From assembly GCF_041296385.1 (NCBI RefSeq), contig NC_091015.1, forward strand, positions 54,440,345 through 54,504,344: 64,000 nucleotides of DNA, written 5' to 3'. Numbering within the stretch: the first letter of the stretch is position 1; every line of letters begins with the position of its first letter. A program made the translations under genes and the position numbers. The stretch is from Aphelocoma coerulescens. Its lineage: Eukaryota; Chordata; Aves; Passeriformes; Corvidae. Shown here piece after piece: positions 49,132-61,460 of the stretch. The notes under the pieces are model-generated. The model had not been told where the DNA came from. It did not search any database and was given only the letters and a program-made list of their open reading frames with translations.

Positions 49132-52100
49132 CCTGTAAGAAGATGATTTTTCACCATGCTTGCTATTGCAGCTTAGTGGTGGGATCCTCAGGGCTGTGCC
49201 GCAGCACAAGCACTTCAGCACATGGTACAAGTTAAACTTCATGGAGTGATGGCAGTAACTGCCAGCAGAGTTATCTGATCATCAGAATAAACACATAGCC
49301 GTGGTGTGAAGACTCTGCCTAAGCCCATGGTGCTCCGTGTACCCTGCTAAATCCCAGCAAACAACCAAGCTTGTGTCTGCATAAAACAGCTCAGTCCACG
49401 TGTAATGCCTGCCACAATTAACTTTTGCATGTTAATTATCCTTTTTTTCTGTCATCAGTCCACTTCATTACAGCCTTTCACTCTGATTTGCATTGCTCAA
49501 GTCTCAGTAAGGCACATCTCTCTTTGTGGATGAGAAGGTAAGCAGCATGTCTTGATCACTTAGAGCGTGCATTAGGTAAGGAGTCCCAAGGGGGTTACTG
49601 CTTTGCTACTGCCGTCTCCACTGAGATAAAGATGAGCAGAAGTTCAGGCAAAACACAGTTTTGTGATATTTTGAGCAACTAAGCCTTGAAAGGTCTGCAA
49701 AACACTTCCAGGCAAGATACAGATGGGTGACCATACCATCACTTCAGAGAGATTCTGAGCTGTTCAGTGTCATTTTCTGAGGTACATCGGACTGCAAGAA
49801 GGAAACTCCTGTAACAGTGTGAATAGTGATTTATTAGCTATCTTCTCGCCCTGCCATATCAAACCAACATGAGAATCCCAGACAAATTTTTTAGGCTGAA
49901 TGATGGGGCAGCTAACCAGTATAAAAATGTATTGCTTTAAAAATGTTTCATTTTCATTAGACATGGATTTTTCTAGAGGAGTCACACTAAAATTCACTAA
50001 AATCCACTAGTCCAGGTTTACACCACTGGGATCAAAATATGACCCCCCTCCACAGGGAGGGGTCATTAAGGTGTCTATGATCCAGCAATGTAAGGGGCCT
50101 TCATGTTAGTAATTCTTTTGTAGCAGCCTTTTGAAGCCTTCCAGAGACCTGAAAGAAGACCAGAGCTGCCTGGAGCTGCAGAGGAAGCCAAATTCATGGT
50201 CCCATCTTACTCAAAGTCTATTGCTTCTGCCTAGTAAAGTGTCTGTGTTCTCATTTAGAGTAAAGGCATCTGCAGGTAAATTGCTCTCTGCTCAGTCTAA
50301 TGGACCAATTTCAGTTTTCATTTCTGAGGATATAAATCTTAGGCTCCCTTTTCTGACAACACTGAGAATTTCTGTGTAAAAAATTTTACCCAAAAATCTC
50401 AAGACCCTGAATGGTTTCCTCACTTGGTTTATTCTTTTGGAGTCCTAGAGTTTGATTTTGTATGAAAGCAGTGTCCCGAGAGGCACAGCAAACTTACAGC
50501 AGATGTCAGCAGCTTACCCACACGAGACATTTCAAAATGAAAGGTGCAACACACCAGCATCATTTGTCTTCAACCTGGCTCTGCCATTGGAATCATGAAG
50601 TTAGCTGAAGAGCAAGAATGGGCCCGAAGTGTAATGGCTTGGTGCAGGACACAAACGAGGAAGAAAAGTGAAAAACATCTAGCATGTGAGGTTCTGCTTT
50701 TATCATCTGCAAAAGAATATTCTTTTTCTAACAGCTGTTTTTTGCAAAAGGCTTTTGCTGCAAAGGTTTTCTTAAAAAGTCTTTAATGAAGGGGTTTCAC
50801 TAGCACAACAGATGACATCAGGAAGAGGTAAAATAGATTTACATCATTGTTTCTGTCCCCTGCTTCTGTCTCTCTGCTCTGGTGACTGACACAACCAGCA
50901 TGCAGAAGGAGCACCACCATCCTGCACTCAGCAGCACAAATGCTGAGCTTTCTGAGACACACGGGCACTGTTGCTTTCCCCTGCATGAGGGTTATATGTG
51001 TAGATATATGCAAAAAGGAAGGGCTTGTTTGCTCCTGCTGATTCGGTACGACAAATGTAACGCAAAAGGGAGACCACAAACAAAGCAGACAGGCAGTGCA
51101 GGGTGCAGAACCCCGCTGATACCTGTACAAAATGTTGCTGTTTATCCAGGTTGGATGGCTGCTCTTTGAAACTCTAATTCCGTGCATTAAAAGGGGGCTC
51201 ACTTTGCTTTCTGTGTTTCTCTGTTTTCTGACCTTGATGCTGGAAGGAGGGCAGAGCAATTAGCCACTTTTCCACAGTGGTATTTGTCAAAATAAGCAAG
51301 CTAAATAAGCAGCAAGTGAAAAGCTGTTCTTTACAAAGGCACCTGGGATGGGGCTGGGGAGAAAAGAAGGTACCTCAGCAGGGTGTTCAAGGGTCTTGCT
51401 TCTGATAGATCAGTTAAGGCTAAATTCAAAGAGATATTTAAAGACTAAAATAATTTCAGAGATAAAGGCCTGAAATGTTAGCACCTATCGTAAGTACGAA
51501 GACCATATATGAGTAATCAAGAAGTATTCATCACTGGAAAGTGAAGGGAGAGCCCCCTCCTCTCCACTGACTGCCAAGGAGGTTCTAGGAGTGCTCTCCT
51601 AATGGAACACTCAGCACAATATTTGAGGCTGCATGTCAGCAACAGAGGCCATGATTAGTACTACTTGTCTGTAGTATTCAGGCTAGAGGTTAGACAAGAA
51701 CTCAATTCTAGGCCTCACTGCACCAGCGATGGTGCAGCAGGAATCTGGTTGCTGTGCAGATGTGGAGGCTCTCTCTGATGCCCTGGAATGTGCATGGGGA
51801 GTTATGAGCAGAAGAAGGAGCCGGGCACCTCCAGGAATGGAAATGAGAGAGTGGCAACCAGAAAGTACTGAAGAAAACCCAGGCAGTAGAAGATAGAGGT
51901 CAGCATTTGGTAGCCCTCAAACTACAGGGTGAGTCTCAGTCCAGCTCCCAGTGCCCAACCTTCATGGTCAGTGATGCTGAAATGAGAGGGCCTTTCCCTG
52001 TTAGAGTGCCTCTTTCTTGGGATATGCTTCATTCAGCTCTATGGATCTGCCTGTATACACTGTTGTGGAGGAGAAGACTGTGAGTTCCTGAAGGCACCCC

Positions 52101-55100
52101 GTGAACTGCAGAGAATGGTCTTGTCAACACCTGTCCTTCCAAGCCCTCACTCCCACAGTGCTTTTTTCAAGTATATTTAAAGCTCCCTTTCATGTAATTG
52201 GTGATTTCCCTTCCCTCCCTCCTACAGGTTAGGTTAAAAGGGGCAGGAGGTCCTTTTCCACATTGATTTGTTTTCCCGGCCTTTCAGATACATGCAGAGA
52301 AGATGAGCAAAAAGGCACTGGAAAATGAGAAGAACAAAAGCACAGTGCTTGTGCTCATTCAAAGAAGTGAGACAAACATAAGATTTAGCATTGGGTAGAA
52401 AATAAGCTGTCTTCTGAGGAAAAGAAAGAAGCTGCCTGTACGGAGAAGGGACTGTGAGGAGTACCACTTTGCACTGCAACAGCGATGGAGCAAGCTATGA
52501 CAACGGAGAATAAGCCTTCAGAGAGCAGTCATCTTCTCAGAGGGGTTGTTTTTTCACTTTTTATTTTAAGTTTTTTTAAAGGAATGTAATGTAAATAGAT
52601 AAATCCTCCTTATGAACAGAAGGAAATGAGATAAATTATTTTTACATCTTTACAATTATTTTTACAATATTTACACCCTGCTATTAAGCCAGTCCTCCCC
52701 ACAGTGCACTGTGTGTGGCACCCTTGTGTGTGGACGTGGTTAGACATAAAGCAGACACCCTGATTGCTAAAACTCCCCCGACATTTTCTCACAGTGGCTT
52801 GACCAAATTCTTAGCTGGGCAGTAACATTTTTTTCTTGCTTAATACCTCCCATGTGTCAAATAAGATTTGATTCTCTCCTGTATCTTGTAGCACTGCTTT
52901 GCCTTGCTGTATTCCATGCTAAAAGCAGACACAGCACAGAAATGAACAGAGGAGTTGCTACAAAGCCTTTACCAACCTCACAGGGACATGGTGAGGATTA
53001 ATTAATCGCTTTTTCAGAGATTTCATATCCTAATGTTATAAATAGTACAATTGTAATAAAAACGGATTCTTGCATTACCAGAATCAGTTACTAAAATCCC
53101 CAGCAAAGACAATACAAGTTTCCCACTAAAAAAAATCCAGGACTGTATTCCAATCTCACCCCTACTGGGAGACACAAAAAAATTAACCCAGGCTAAGTTT
53201 TATGGTCAGTAAGTTATATCTCATTAAAGACCTGTATAACATTCTCTTTCATAATTATACTGAAACAAATTAGGATAATTTTAATTCTGAAGAGAAGAAT
53301 GTAAGGAATTCATCCATTTATATGGCATTGATAATCCACTTTCAATTCACACATTTTGTTAATTCAGATTAAGTTTTTCTCAGCCACTCTGCATAAGCAA
53401 ATCCTCACTCTAAAGCCACCACCTGCTTTTATGGGTACTCATCAGCAGCTTTCCTAAGTTCAGCAACCTTGTGGATTTATGAGGCTGGGAATGGGTGATG
53501 GTTTCTTCAAATCCTCAGACCTCTGGGATTCAGATCTGAGCATCAGAGAAATGAAGGAACTGAAGAGGAGATTGCCATATTCCCTTGCTCAAGTTATTAC
53601 ATAGGGTTGCTTCAAACTACACTCCAGAGGCAGTAACTCTTGATGGCTGTCGAGAACAGAACAAACAGGCTGCAGCTCCCCCAGTGCCATTCCCTCTCAT
53701 TCATGCACAGTGCTCAGAGGCAGCAGAGATCAACCTGTCCCTGCAAAATCTACTTCTTCTTGCACAACGTCCATCCTAAAGGAATCCTCCATGGAGCATT
53801 TGTGTCCATATGGTAGGATGATATGGTGGGTTGAGACTTCTGTTCATTTTTTGTACCAAGAATACCTGCCAGGTCTTCAGGACCTCCCTGCAGGCATAAC
53901 TTCATTGTTTCAGAGAGAAAATTACTCTGTCAAATTTCAAACCCTCTGAAAGTTGTCACTAATCCGCTCCACTATTGCACTGCTACCAGGGAGGTCTGCT
54001 GAAAGACGCCAGCATGGGGAAAGAGAACCCACAAGTGGGAAACTTAAGCAGAGTAGCCTGACATGCAAAGAGCCAACACTCAACTCAAAACAACCAAAAC
54101 AATCCTTTCCTTTTGCCCCCAGGCCCTGAAATTCTCTCTGAGAGTGACATTCTTTTACAAGAAGAGTAATCAGATATAAATCTTTCCAGTGCTGAAGCTG
54201 ATGCCTGGGCCCACGATGCACAGGGACGAATTCACCTGCCAAGAGAACACCTCTGTTCCCTGTGGGGTCACATCAGGACGATGTGCTGTGGATGGCTGCA
54301 GCTCCTCTGGCTGAATGTGGAGGCGGTGCCCTAAAGAAGGAAAGCAGCATCGCTTTGTGTGCAGTTAAATCTGGCTTGCCACCAGGGAAGTGTTTAAGAT
54401 ACAGGGGGTCCTGAGGCTACATGCCACTGATGTGTTTTGAAGTTAGGGCACATCTATTCATTGCTAAGCAAACCTTTACAAATATGTTCGTGTACCCTGC
54501 ATTAGCCATGGGAGGTGTTCAGGAGGCTACAAAAGAGCATTCATTAGAGACGCTCAGCGGTGAGGAACTGAAGCACCCGTGCATTCTGCTGAGAGAGGAA
54601 CAAACACACTGCTCAGAGCAGGTTTGTAGATATATACACCACAATAAAGTGCTCTTACCACGGTGTTGAGTCCTTTTCAGCTTCTTTGTTCTAGCTTTAT
54701 CTGCATTTTCTCCTTCCTTTACTCACATTCCTTACTCCTAATTGCTCCTCTGTCTTTATCTCACTGTTTTCCCTTTTTCCATCCCACCTCCAGCTGCAAG
54801 GTCATTCTTCTGCCCAGGTCTGAGCAGTTCTAGGAATACAACAGCAGCTATTCTGACACCTCACTAGTTCTGTAGTCCTCACTGGCATGACCTGAACACT
54901 TTCAGACACACGGTCCTTGGTACATGTCAACTCAGTACATTACCTGTACTCTGTTTTACTGACTGGTCAACCAAGAGCTCTATTTTACTTCTCCCTAGAT
55001 AGATAAAGAGGTCCTAGGGTGATGCATCCCAATCCCATTGCCCTCTGGAGTGGTCTGACTTACACTGGCTTTAGGTATTGTAGCTCTGGTGATGTTCCTG

Positions 55101-58100
55101 AACCAGGCACCTCAATTAGATTTCCCTTTATTTAAGGGTACCCAGAATAAATCTGGTCTTCACATCCTGCCACCCTGAGGTACCCTTTGTACCAGACTTG
55201 AGGCTGATGGGTTTTTTTTGCTAACTCAGGCTAAGGATAAATATAAAATCTGGGTTCAATGAAGCTGTACACAAGCAGTCTGCACTGTTTTCAGTCTTTC
55301 CTAGCTATGGAGAAGCTCAAAGCCACAGTCAGCTGCACAATCTATGAATTTATAACCTGTGAATTTTTGAGGATGGGGAACAATTGCTGTACAATGCTGC
55401 ACATGTATTATGCAAGCTCCTGAAGCCACCCAACCAGCAAGAAAACGAAAGAACAAACATTTGCAATAAAGTTCATTTTATTTGAAAGACCAAAGAGTCA
55501 CATGTGCTCTCCTTTTAGCCTTAAGGACAGCAGTAAAACTAATGCCCTTTTCAGAGCCACTGCTATTAAAAGAGAGGTGAGAGAGGGCTTTGTTTTTTAA
55601 CTGTGAGAAAGACATACTGACGTTTAATGCGTGTCTATGCTATTCTACCATTATACAGGGGAGTTTCATTTTGGTGAGACTATGGTGATGCACAATTTGC
55701 CTTTTATGGATTGTATGGCCTATCACCTCAAATATTAATCTAGCTATTACCAGAAAAGGGATAAGCACAATAAAGATCTGTTTCTGTAAACTTGATCCAC
55801 ATTCATGACACCACTCTACAGAATCACTGCTGGGTGTGGAGCCCCTTGGTTTATTATCCTTGGCATAAGAAACAGCCCAACAACTAAATTAACTTAGATT
55901 CTCTGATATATGGCTGCCTTCAGGACAAACTCATATACTGGGCTAGATATCGGGGTGATGACATATTTTTCTTTTCCTGGTTTAACAAATAGCTAAAGAG
56001 AGTTTTGCACTATTCATGTCTGCAGTTTTGCACAACTTGAAGCTTTAAAGTGACTGAAACTGCTGGTACAGCCTGTTCTGAGTGTATACATTCATGAGGA
56101 CAAAGCTTTTGAGAGCAGAGAGACCCAGATGAAATGAACTAACTGCTGCATCCCTCAACATGCAAACCTGTATGCTATACCTATCATCCTCCTCATGCAG
56201 AGTGATGTGCTGCTATTAATAGCCCACTACCATCAGGGTCCGGCATGGAGTATCAGAGAAAAGGAATTTGCTCCTTTTTGGAAAAGGCAGGCAGCTACAC
56301 CATTCCCTGCCCAGCTTCTCTGAGCTTCTTTCAGTGCTGTACTCTATCTGTGCAGGGCAAATTTTGTGGCCCCCTTCATTGGTTTAAAAGGGCGTGCAGC
56401 AGACGAATTAGGTAGAAATAAAATGTAGTTTCATTGTGGTGGGATGGTTGCAGTAGATACTGACTTCCATGCCTTCTGCAATTAGATATTCTCCTGGGCA
56501 GCTGCAGTCAGAGACTGCTCTCCTAAGGAAAGAAAAGGGCATTCCCTGAAGAAATGAGCTTTGGCTTCTTGCCAGGACAACAGGATCTGCTTGATTAGAC
56601 AGAGGTGTTTTGCCCATAACTTGCAGGACATTACATCTGCTTTGTTGAAAACCTAAGTCCTTTCTTTAGGTCTGACCAAATCAAAATTCCATTGTCTTCA
56701 AGTAGCATATGATAAGGGCTCTTAATCTTTTAACACATTCAGGAGCACAAAGTTCATTGTATTTCAGTCTTTTACAAAAAATCTCAGGATAGTGAACCAC
56801 ATTTTGCTCCATTCTGAGCTCCCTGTAGTAATTTGTTTCAGATCTCCAAAGATGTTTACCAAATTTAAAATTGCTCAGAATCCTTTTCACTTTCCTTCAA
56901 GGCTTATTATCAGAAACCACTTCTTAATTTTGTTCTGCAAAACATATATGTGTTGCTTGCTGTTTGTTGGCCTCTGGTCAAAGAAAATAATAAACGAGCA
57001 CAATACATTCAAGAGATGTGAGAAGAGAGATCTTTTGGATGTGAAAGTATTAAATTGCTAGCAATTTCAAAACCTTGTTCCACTTGACCCAGCCCCTCCA
57101 AACCACATCCCCTCTTGCCTTCCAGGATATCATCAGTCCTGGAGGTTGGGAGAAGCCAAACAAATGACAGCTGCTGAACTCCAGTTTCTGCAAACAGTCC
57201 AAGGACAATCTGCTCTTTTCCAGACCACTTTCAGGAGGAAAAATGCCCTTCAATTTTTAAGGATACATTTGGTATTTGCCAAAAGACCACGTACAGTCCA
57301 GAGCTTTAAAATGATACTGTGGGATTCAAAAGGGTATTTCCTGGACATGATGATTTATGGCGCTGCATCAGAGCCCTCTTTGAAGAAATAAGGAGAAGCC
57401 AAGTGGCTTTATTAGGAAGTGAAATGTTCTGCTGAGTTATCCCAAACTGTGTGGACGAGTGCTGCTGGCTGCCAGGGCAGGGTCTCTCATCCACTGGATG
57501 TTCAAATGTGTTCAGTGGACACTAAAGTCAGAGCAGGTGGAAGGACATGTCCTGTGCTGCACTCACACAGGAATAGAGCAGGTATATGTATCCTAACCAC
57601 ACTCCCAAGAGGCTGACAGCTACAAGAAAATGGAATCCTTAGGATTCCTTCAGGATTTCTGGAAAAAAATATGCATCCCCTAGCAAAGTCTTAAACACTG
57701 AAGCCAAACTGCAGTGTAATCAGCAGAAAGCCCCTTCAGAAATCCAAAATACAGCCCAGGACTGAGAGTCTGGCAAAAATATCCTCACTTACCTGGGTGG
57801 AGAAAAAGCATGGGGAGAGCCTCCAAGGTTGCAGCCCAGAGAGGGGAAGCTGTGCTGAGGAAAGAGCCTTCCCTCAGGCATTCCAGTGATATCCTCAGGT
57901 CTTTGTACTTCACTGAAGAACAACCCAGACATGTTTTCAGAAGACATCAGACTTCAAAAACATCTACTGGCCTCTGCAAAACAGAAACTCCAGCCTTGAG
58001 CAGCTCCCTGCATGATGCCAAGCACCTGGTGTTGGTGTAGACCCTGCCCTGATGTTACCAACCAGGCAAGAAGAGACATCTTCTTAAAGCCTATCCCCCT

Positions 58101-60785
58101 TCTTAAGCAAAAAAGCATTTGAAAATCTGGATTCGGCTCAAAAAAAATCCACTGACCAATGTCTGCATTTTAATAACATGGCATAACAGAATCTTTATGC
58201 ATTTTGAGAAGCTGGGGGTTTTCTTCAAGCAAATGTTCCCTCCCTAACACCTTCTGCAAGCAGACTCTAATGCTGATTCTGTATAGCACCTGTAGGCCAT
58301 CTGGAAGATAAACAGCTACACAGACACAAGCAGCCTACCCCAAAGTTATGGCAATAAGAGATAATGATCCTAGCTGAAAAGGCAGAGGCAGAATACTATT
58401 CTTAACACCATCTTTTTAAAGTCTTCTCTCAGCTATAAATCTTTTCCTGACCCTGTCATGCCAAGCCCAGCCTCTTTCTCCTCATGTTTACACAGGTGTA
58501 AACCCAGGAATAAATTCATTACAGCTGGTAATGGGAATTTTCCTCCTTTCTCAAACAGTGGAGTGGCATTTTACCAACTGGATGGCAGGGTCACTTTGTT
58601 AGCTGACAAGAAAATAAAAGGTTCTCTTGGAACAATGTGAGATTGCGCTTTGGCCCACACATCTTCCAGCACTAAATGCCACCGCAGAAGGAAACAGCAG
58701 CACACAGCCAGATGGTCCCTAAACCAGCACATTAATGTGGTGAGAGGGCCAAACAGCTGGAGCATGCCCAGCCCTCTCTCACCTCCTCCCTGATTCCTAC
58801 AGCTTGTACCCAACCATAAAAACACCGGGCACTGCCTACGCATGAGGCAACAAAGCCTTAAGAGAGGTGAGGTGCACAGTGGAAAAAAATTATGTGATGA
58901 CTAAAAGAGGCACTGTGGACTCCAGGGATGTGGGTGCTGTGTGACAGCAGACAGTTCAGCCCCCAGTTTTGCATGACTTCCCACACCCCAGAGGGGGGAG
59001 GAGGTTCAGGAATCCTATAACATTTTTTTTTGTAATGAAATCGTGCTGCACTGTGAGCTTTTGCTGTAACAGGTCTGGCTGAGCTACCATGCACAGTGAT
59101 CTGCTCAGAAACCACCTCAGCATGAAAAATGACTGGAAAAAATACATCTAGAATTCATCTTAATGTGAATATTTTTTCTTACCATCCTATTTTATCTCCT
59201 CCACCTTTCTCTATCCCTTCTCTCTCTTTTTATGCCAACAGAGCCTATAAAAGGCTGGTCTGGGTCTTTGACTTCTGGTTCCTGTGCTGTGTGTCTTATG
59301 TTGACATCCCCAAGTGAGAGAAGCAAGAGGGTTAGAAGCAGATGGCTTCTTCAAATTTTGGGGTGTTTTAAAACAGATGTTGAACCATTTACAGATGGGA
59401 TTACATGCTTTTTCTTCCAGTCCAAAGGACATTTTAAAAGCAAGAAGTAGCTGAAGGAGAGGAAAGACTTCCGTATAATGAAGCAAAGTTTTAAACAAAG
59501 GATGGTTTCCCAAGGAAACAAGATTTGCAGACCAATTCCCCAACAACTTCTGGATTGGCTGGTCAGGCTCAGCCAGGTTTGCCAAATGGGCAGACACCTC
59601 AGATTCTTGTGAGCTTTGAGGCAGCCATCAGAGGAGAAAAGGCTCATGTTAGCTCATCCGCTGTGCTGACAATTACGAAAGCTGTCACTATGTCTCCAGT
59701 CTTCCCCTCCAAGCAGAGATGTGAGTGGGAAGGAAGAGCAAAGAAGCAGCCATGAGAAGTGTGCTTCCCAGGAAGAGTAAGGGGGTGATGTTAGGAATTT
59801 GAGGATGCTGTAGTGAGGCTTTAGCAGGCTTTGGGGAAATTTGCCACAACTCTGATAGCTAGTTGGAGAGCACTAGACCTGATTCTGTCTGTCAGGGGGC
59901 CAGAAAGCACTGTATTTGTGCTTCTTTTTCAGATAGTAATAGCAGAACCAGTAAGTGCTGGTAGGACTGTCAGAAGAAGGCTGCTACAAAGGCCAGGGAT
60001 GGCCCCCAGTCTCATAAAACCTATCCTGATGCAAGTAGGACTCTCACTATTCATGCTGCAATGCAAAAGTCTGTTGCTAAGCTGCTCATCCCACCTCTAT
60101 AAAAAAGGGGAAGAACAACACAGTTTAGGGTTGAGGACCCAAAGAGGAAGACCCAAGACTGTGTTAGTTTTGTGTATCCTGACTATAATGGAAGCCTAGG
60201 GTCACTGTTGTAGAAATTTGGGATGGGGAAAACCTTCTTCAGATCATTAGATCCCTCTAACCTCTTTTTGTTTGAACGTTTCATCCAAAAAGAAATGATA
60301 CACCACCAAGCAGGTATTTTCAGCAGAGAGGGGATCCCAAACTCACTCAAAGCATTGCATACTTAAATACAGAGAAGTGCTCTCCTGTGTCCAGCACCAT
60401 CCAGTTCCTCACTAGGACCAAAATGAGTGACCACTCCTGAACACGACACCTGTGTGCCTGACTTGACTCTTCAATAACTCCTTTGCACCAGTCATGAAGA
60501 CACACTCTGGCCTGGAAGCCAGAGCTCTTCCAGACTGGGACCTTTCACAAAGAATTGCAGAGGAGTGAAATGGAGAGACTTCTCCAGCATTCCTTGCCTC
60601 TCCGCTGCACTGGAGATGATGTGCAACCCACTGAGTTTGGTGCCAGATCCCACCCTCTTGAGAGCTCAACAGACACAACCCCGGAGAGACACCTCCATTG
60701 GAAAACACACAAGGAGGGGGATAAGCATGCCACAGATACTCCTTTTTTCTTTCCCCCCATGCCTTTCCAGCCTCTGTACATGGCA
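49132..60785. other. Unique non-coding sequence, no gene seen
   Basis: About 11.6 kb without recognised genes, RNAs or transposons. The longest frame (50783-51259, minus, 158 codons) has no known domain. A single perfect CArG-like site, CCTTTTATGG, lies at 55700-55709. No open frame of 60 or more codons begins in about 54.7-56.4 kb. Confidence 0.45.
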
Positions 60786-60789
60786 CATA

Positions 60790-61460
60790 CAGCTAATCAT
60801 GATTGCATCCTTTGATAGCCAGTTAGTGATTTGCATTCTTTTGGTAATTATCCCATCACCTGCACAAAGCAGATAATTCCGTGGGCCTGCTGGTGCCGTC
60901 CAGCCGCTACATCCCCAGATTATAAAGTGAAGTGCTGAGTGGAAAATTTTAATGACTAGGGGCTGGTAAAATCTTAAATTGATGGCAATATATGGTGAAG
61001 TCTCTTAAATAGTGTGAAATGCCCTTTTGGCTGGAAAGGGCTGGATGAAACTGTGGTTGATAAGTCGTTAAATTACATCCCATGGCTGGCTGCTTGTCTT
61101 GGGAAGGTACCGAATGATAAGTGCGCAAATTATCATTACTGCACAGAGCGAAACTATTTCCAGCAGAGATGATTTGATAAAAGAGAAGTTATTTATCATT
61201 ATTAAAACTGGTACATTTGTACTTCTCCACATTGAACAGATCCTGAACTGGCAATCGTCTTCCTAAAAGGTACCTGAGCCTGATTTAAAGGGTTTTATGA
61301 CTGTTTTAATGGACAGATTTTTCTCTCATGGAGAAAGAAGACTTTAATGTCTAAATTGCTGTGTTTCTCAGAATTATTTCCCCTTTCATTGCAAGCAGCC
61401 TGATTACATCTTTTTTTTTTTTTCCACATGCTTTTGTCATATTTGACTTTTCCTAAAAAA
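60790..61460. promoter_or_regulatory. Dense homeodomain/POU/TCF-type motif cluster, candidate conserved enhancer
   Basis: A/T-rich block with many developmental transcription-factor words. These are a CTTTGAT TCF/LEF-type site (about 60810-60816), an octamer ATTTGCAT (60829-60836) and TAATTA (60845-60850) within 45 bp. Further along are repeated TAAT, GATAA and TTATCATT words up to about 61205. A perfect 8-bp inverted repeat (61113-61120 and 61130-61137) surrounds a spacer containing GTGCGC. No repeat family or reading frame of 60 codons explains it. This is the visual signature of deeply conserved developmental enhancers, but conservation is not tested here. A T13 run (61411-61423) lies near the 3' edge and is probably unrelated. 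Confidence 0.4.
61411..61423. repeat. T13 homopolymer
   Basis: Thirteen consecutive T, followed by CC. Simple sequence. Confidence 0.85.

Noticed and set aside
50783..51259. 158-codon minus-strand frame
   Set aside because: No recognisable domain, no initiation or splice context I can support, and a 95-codon frame lies antisense.
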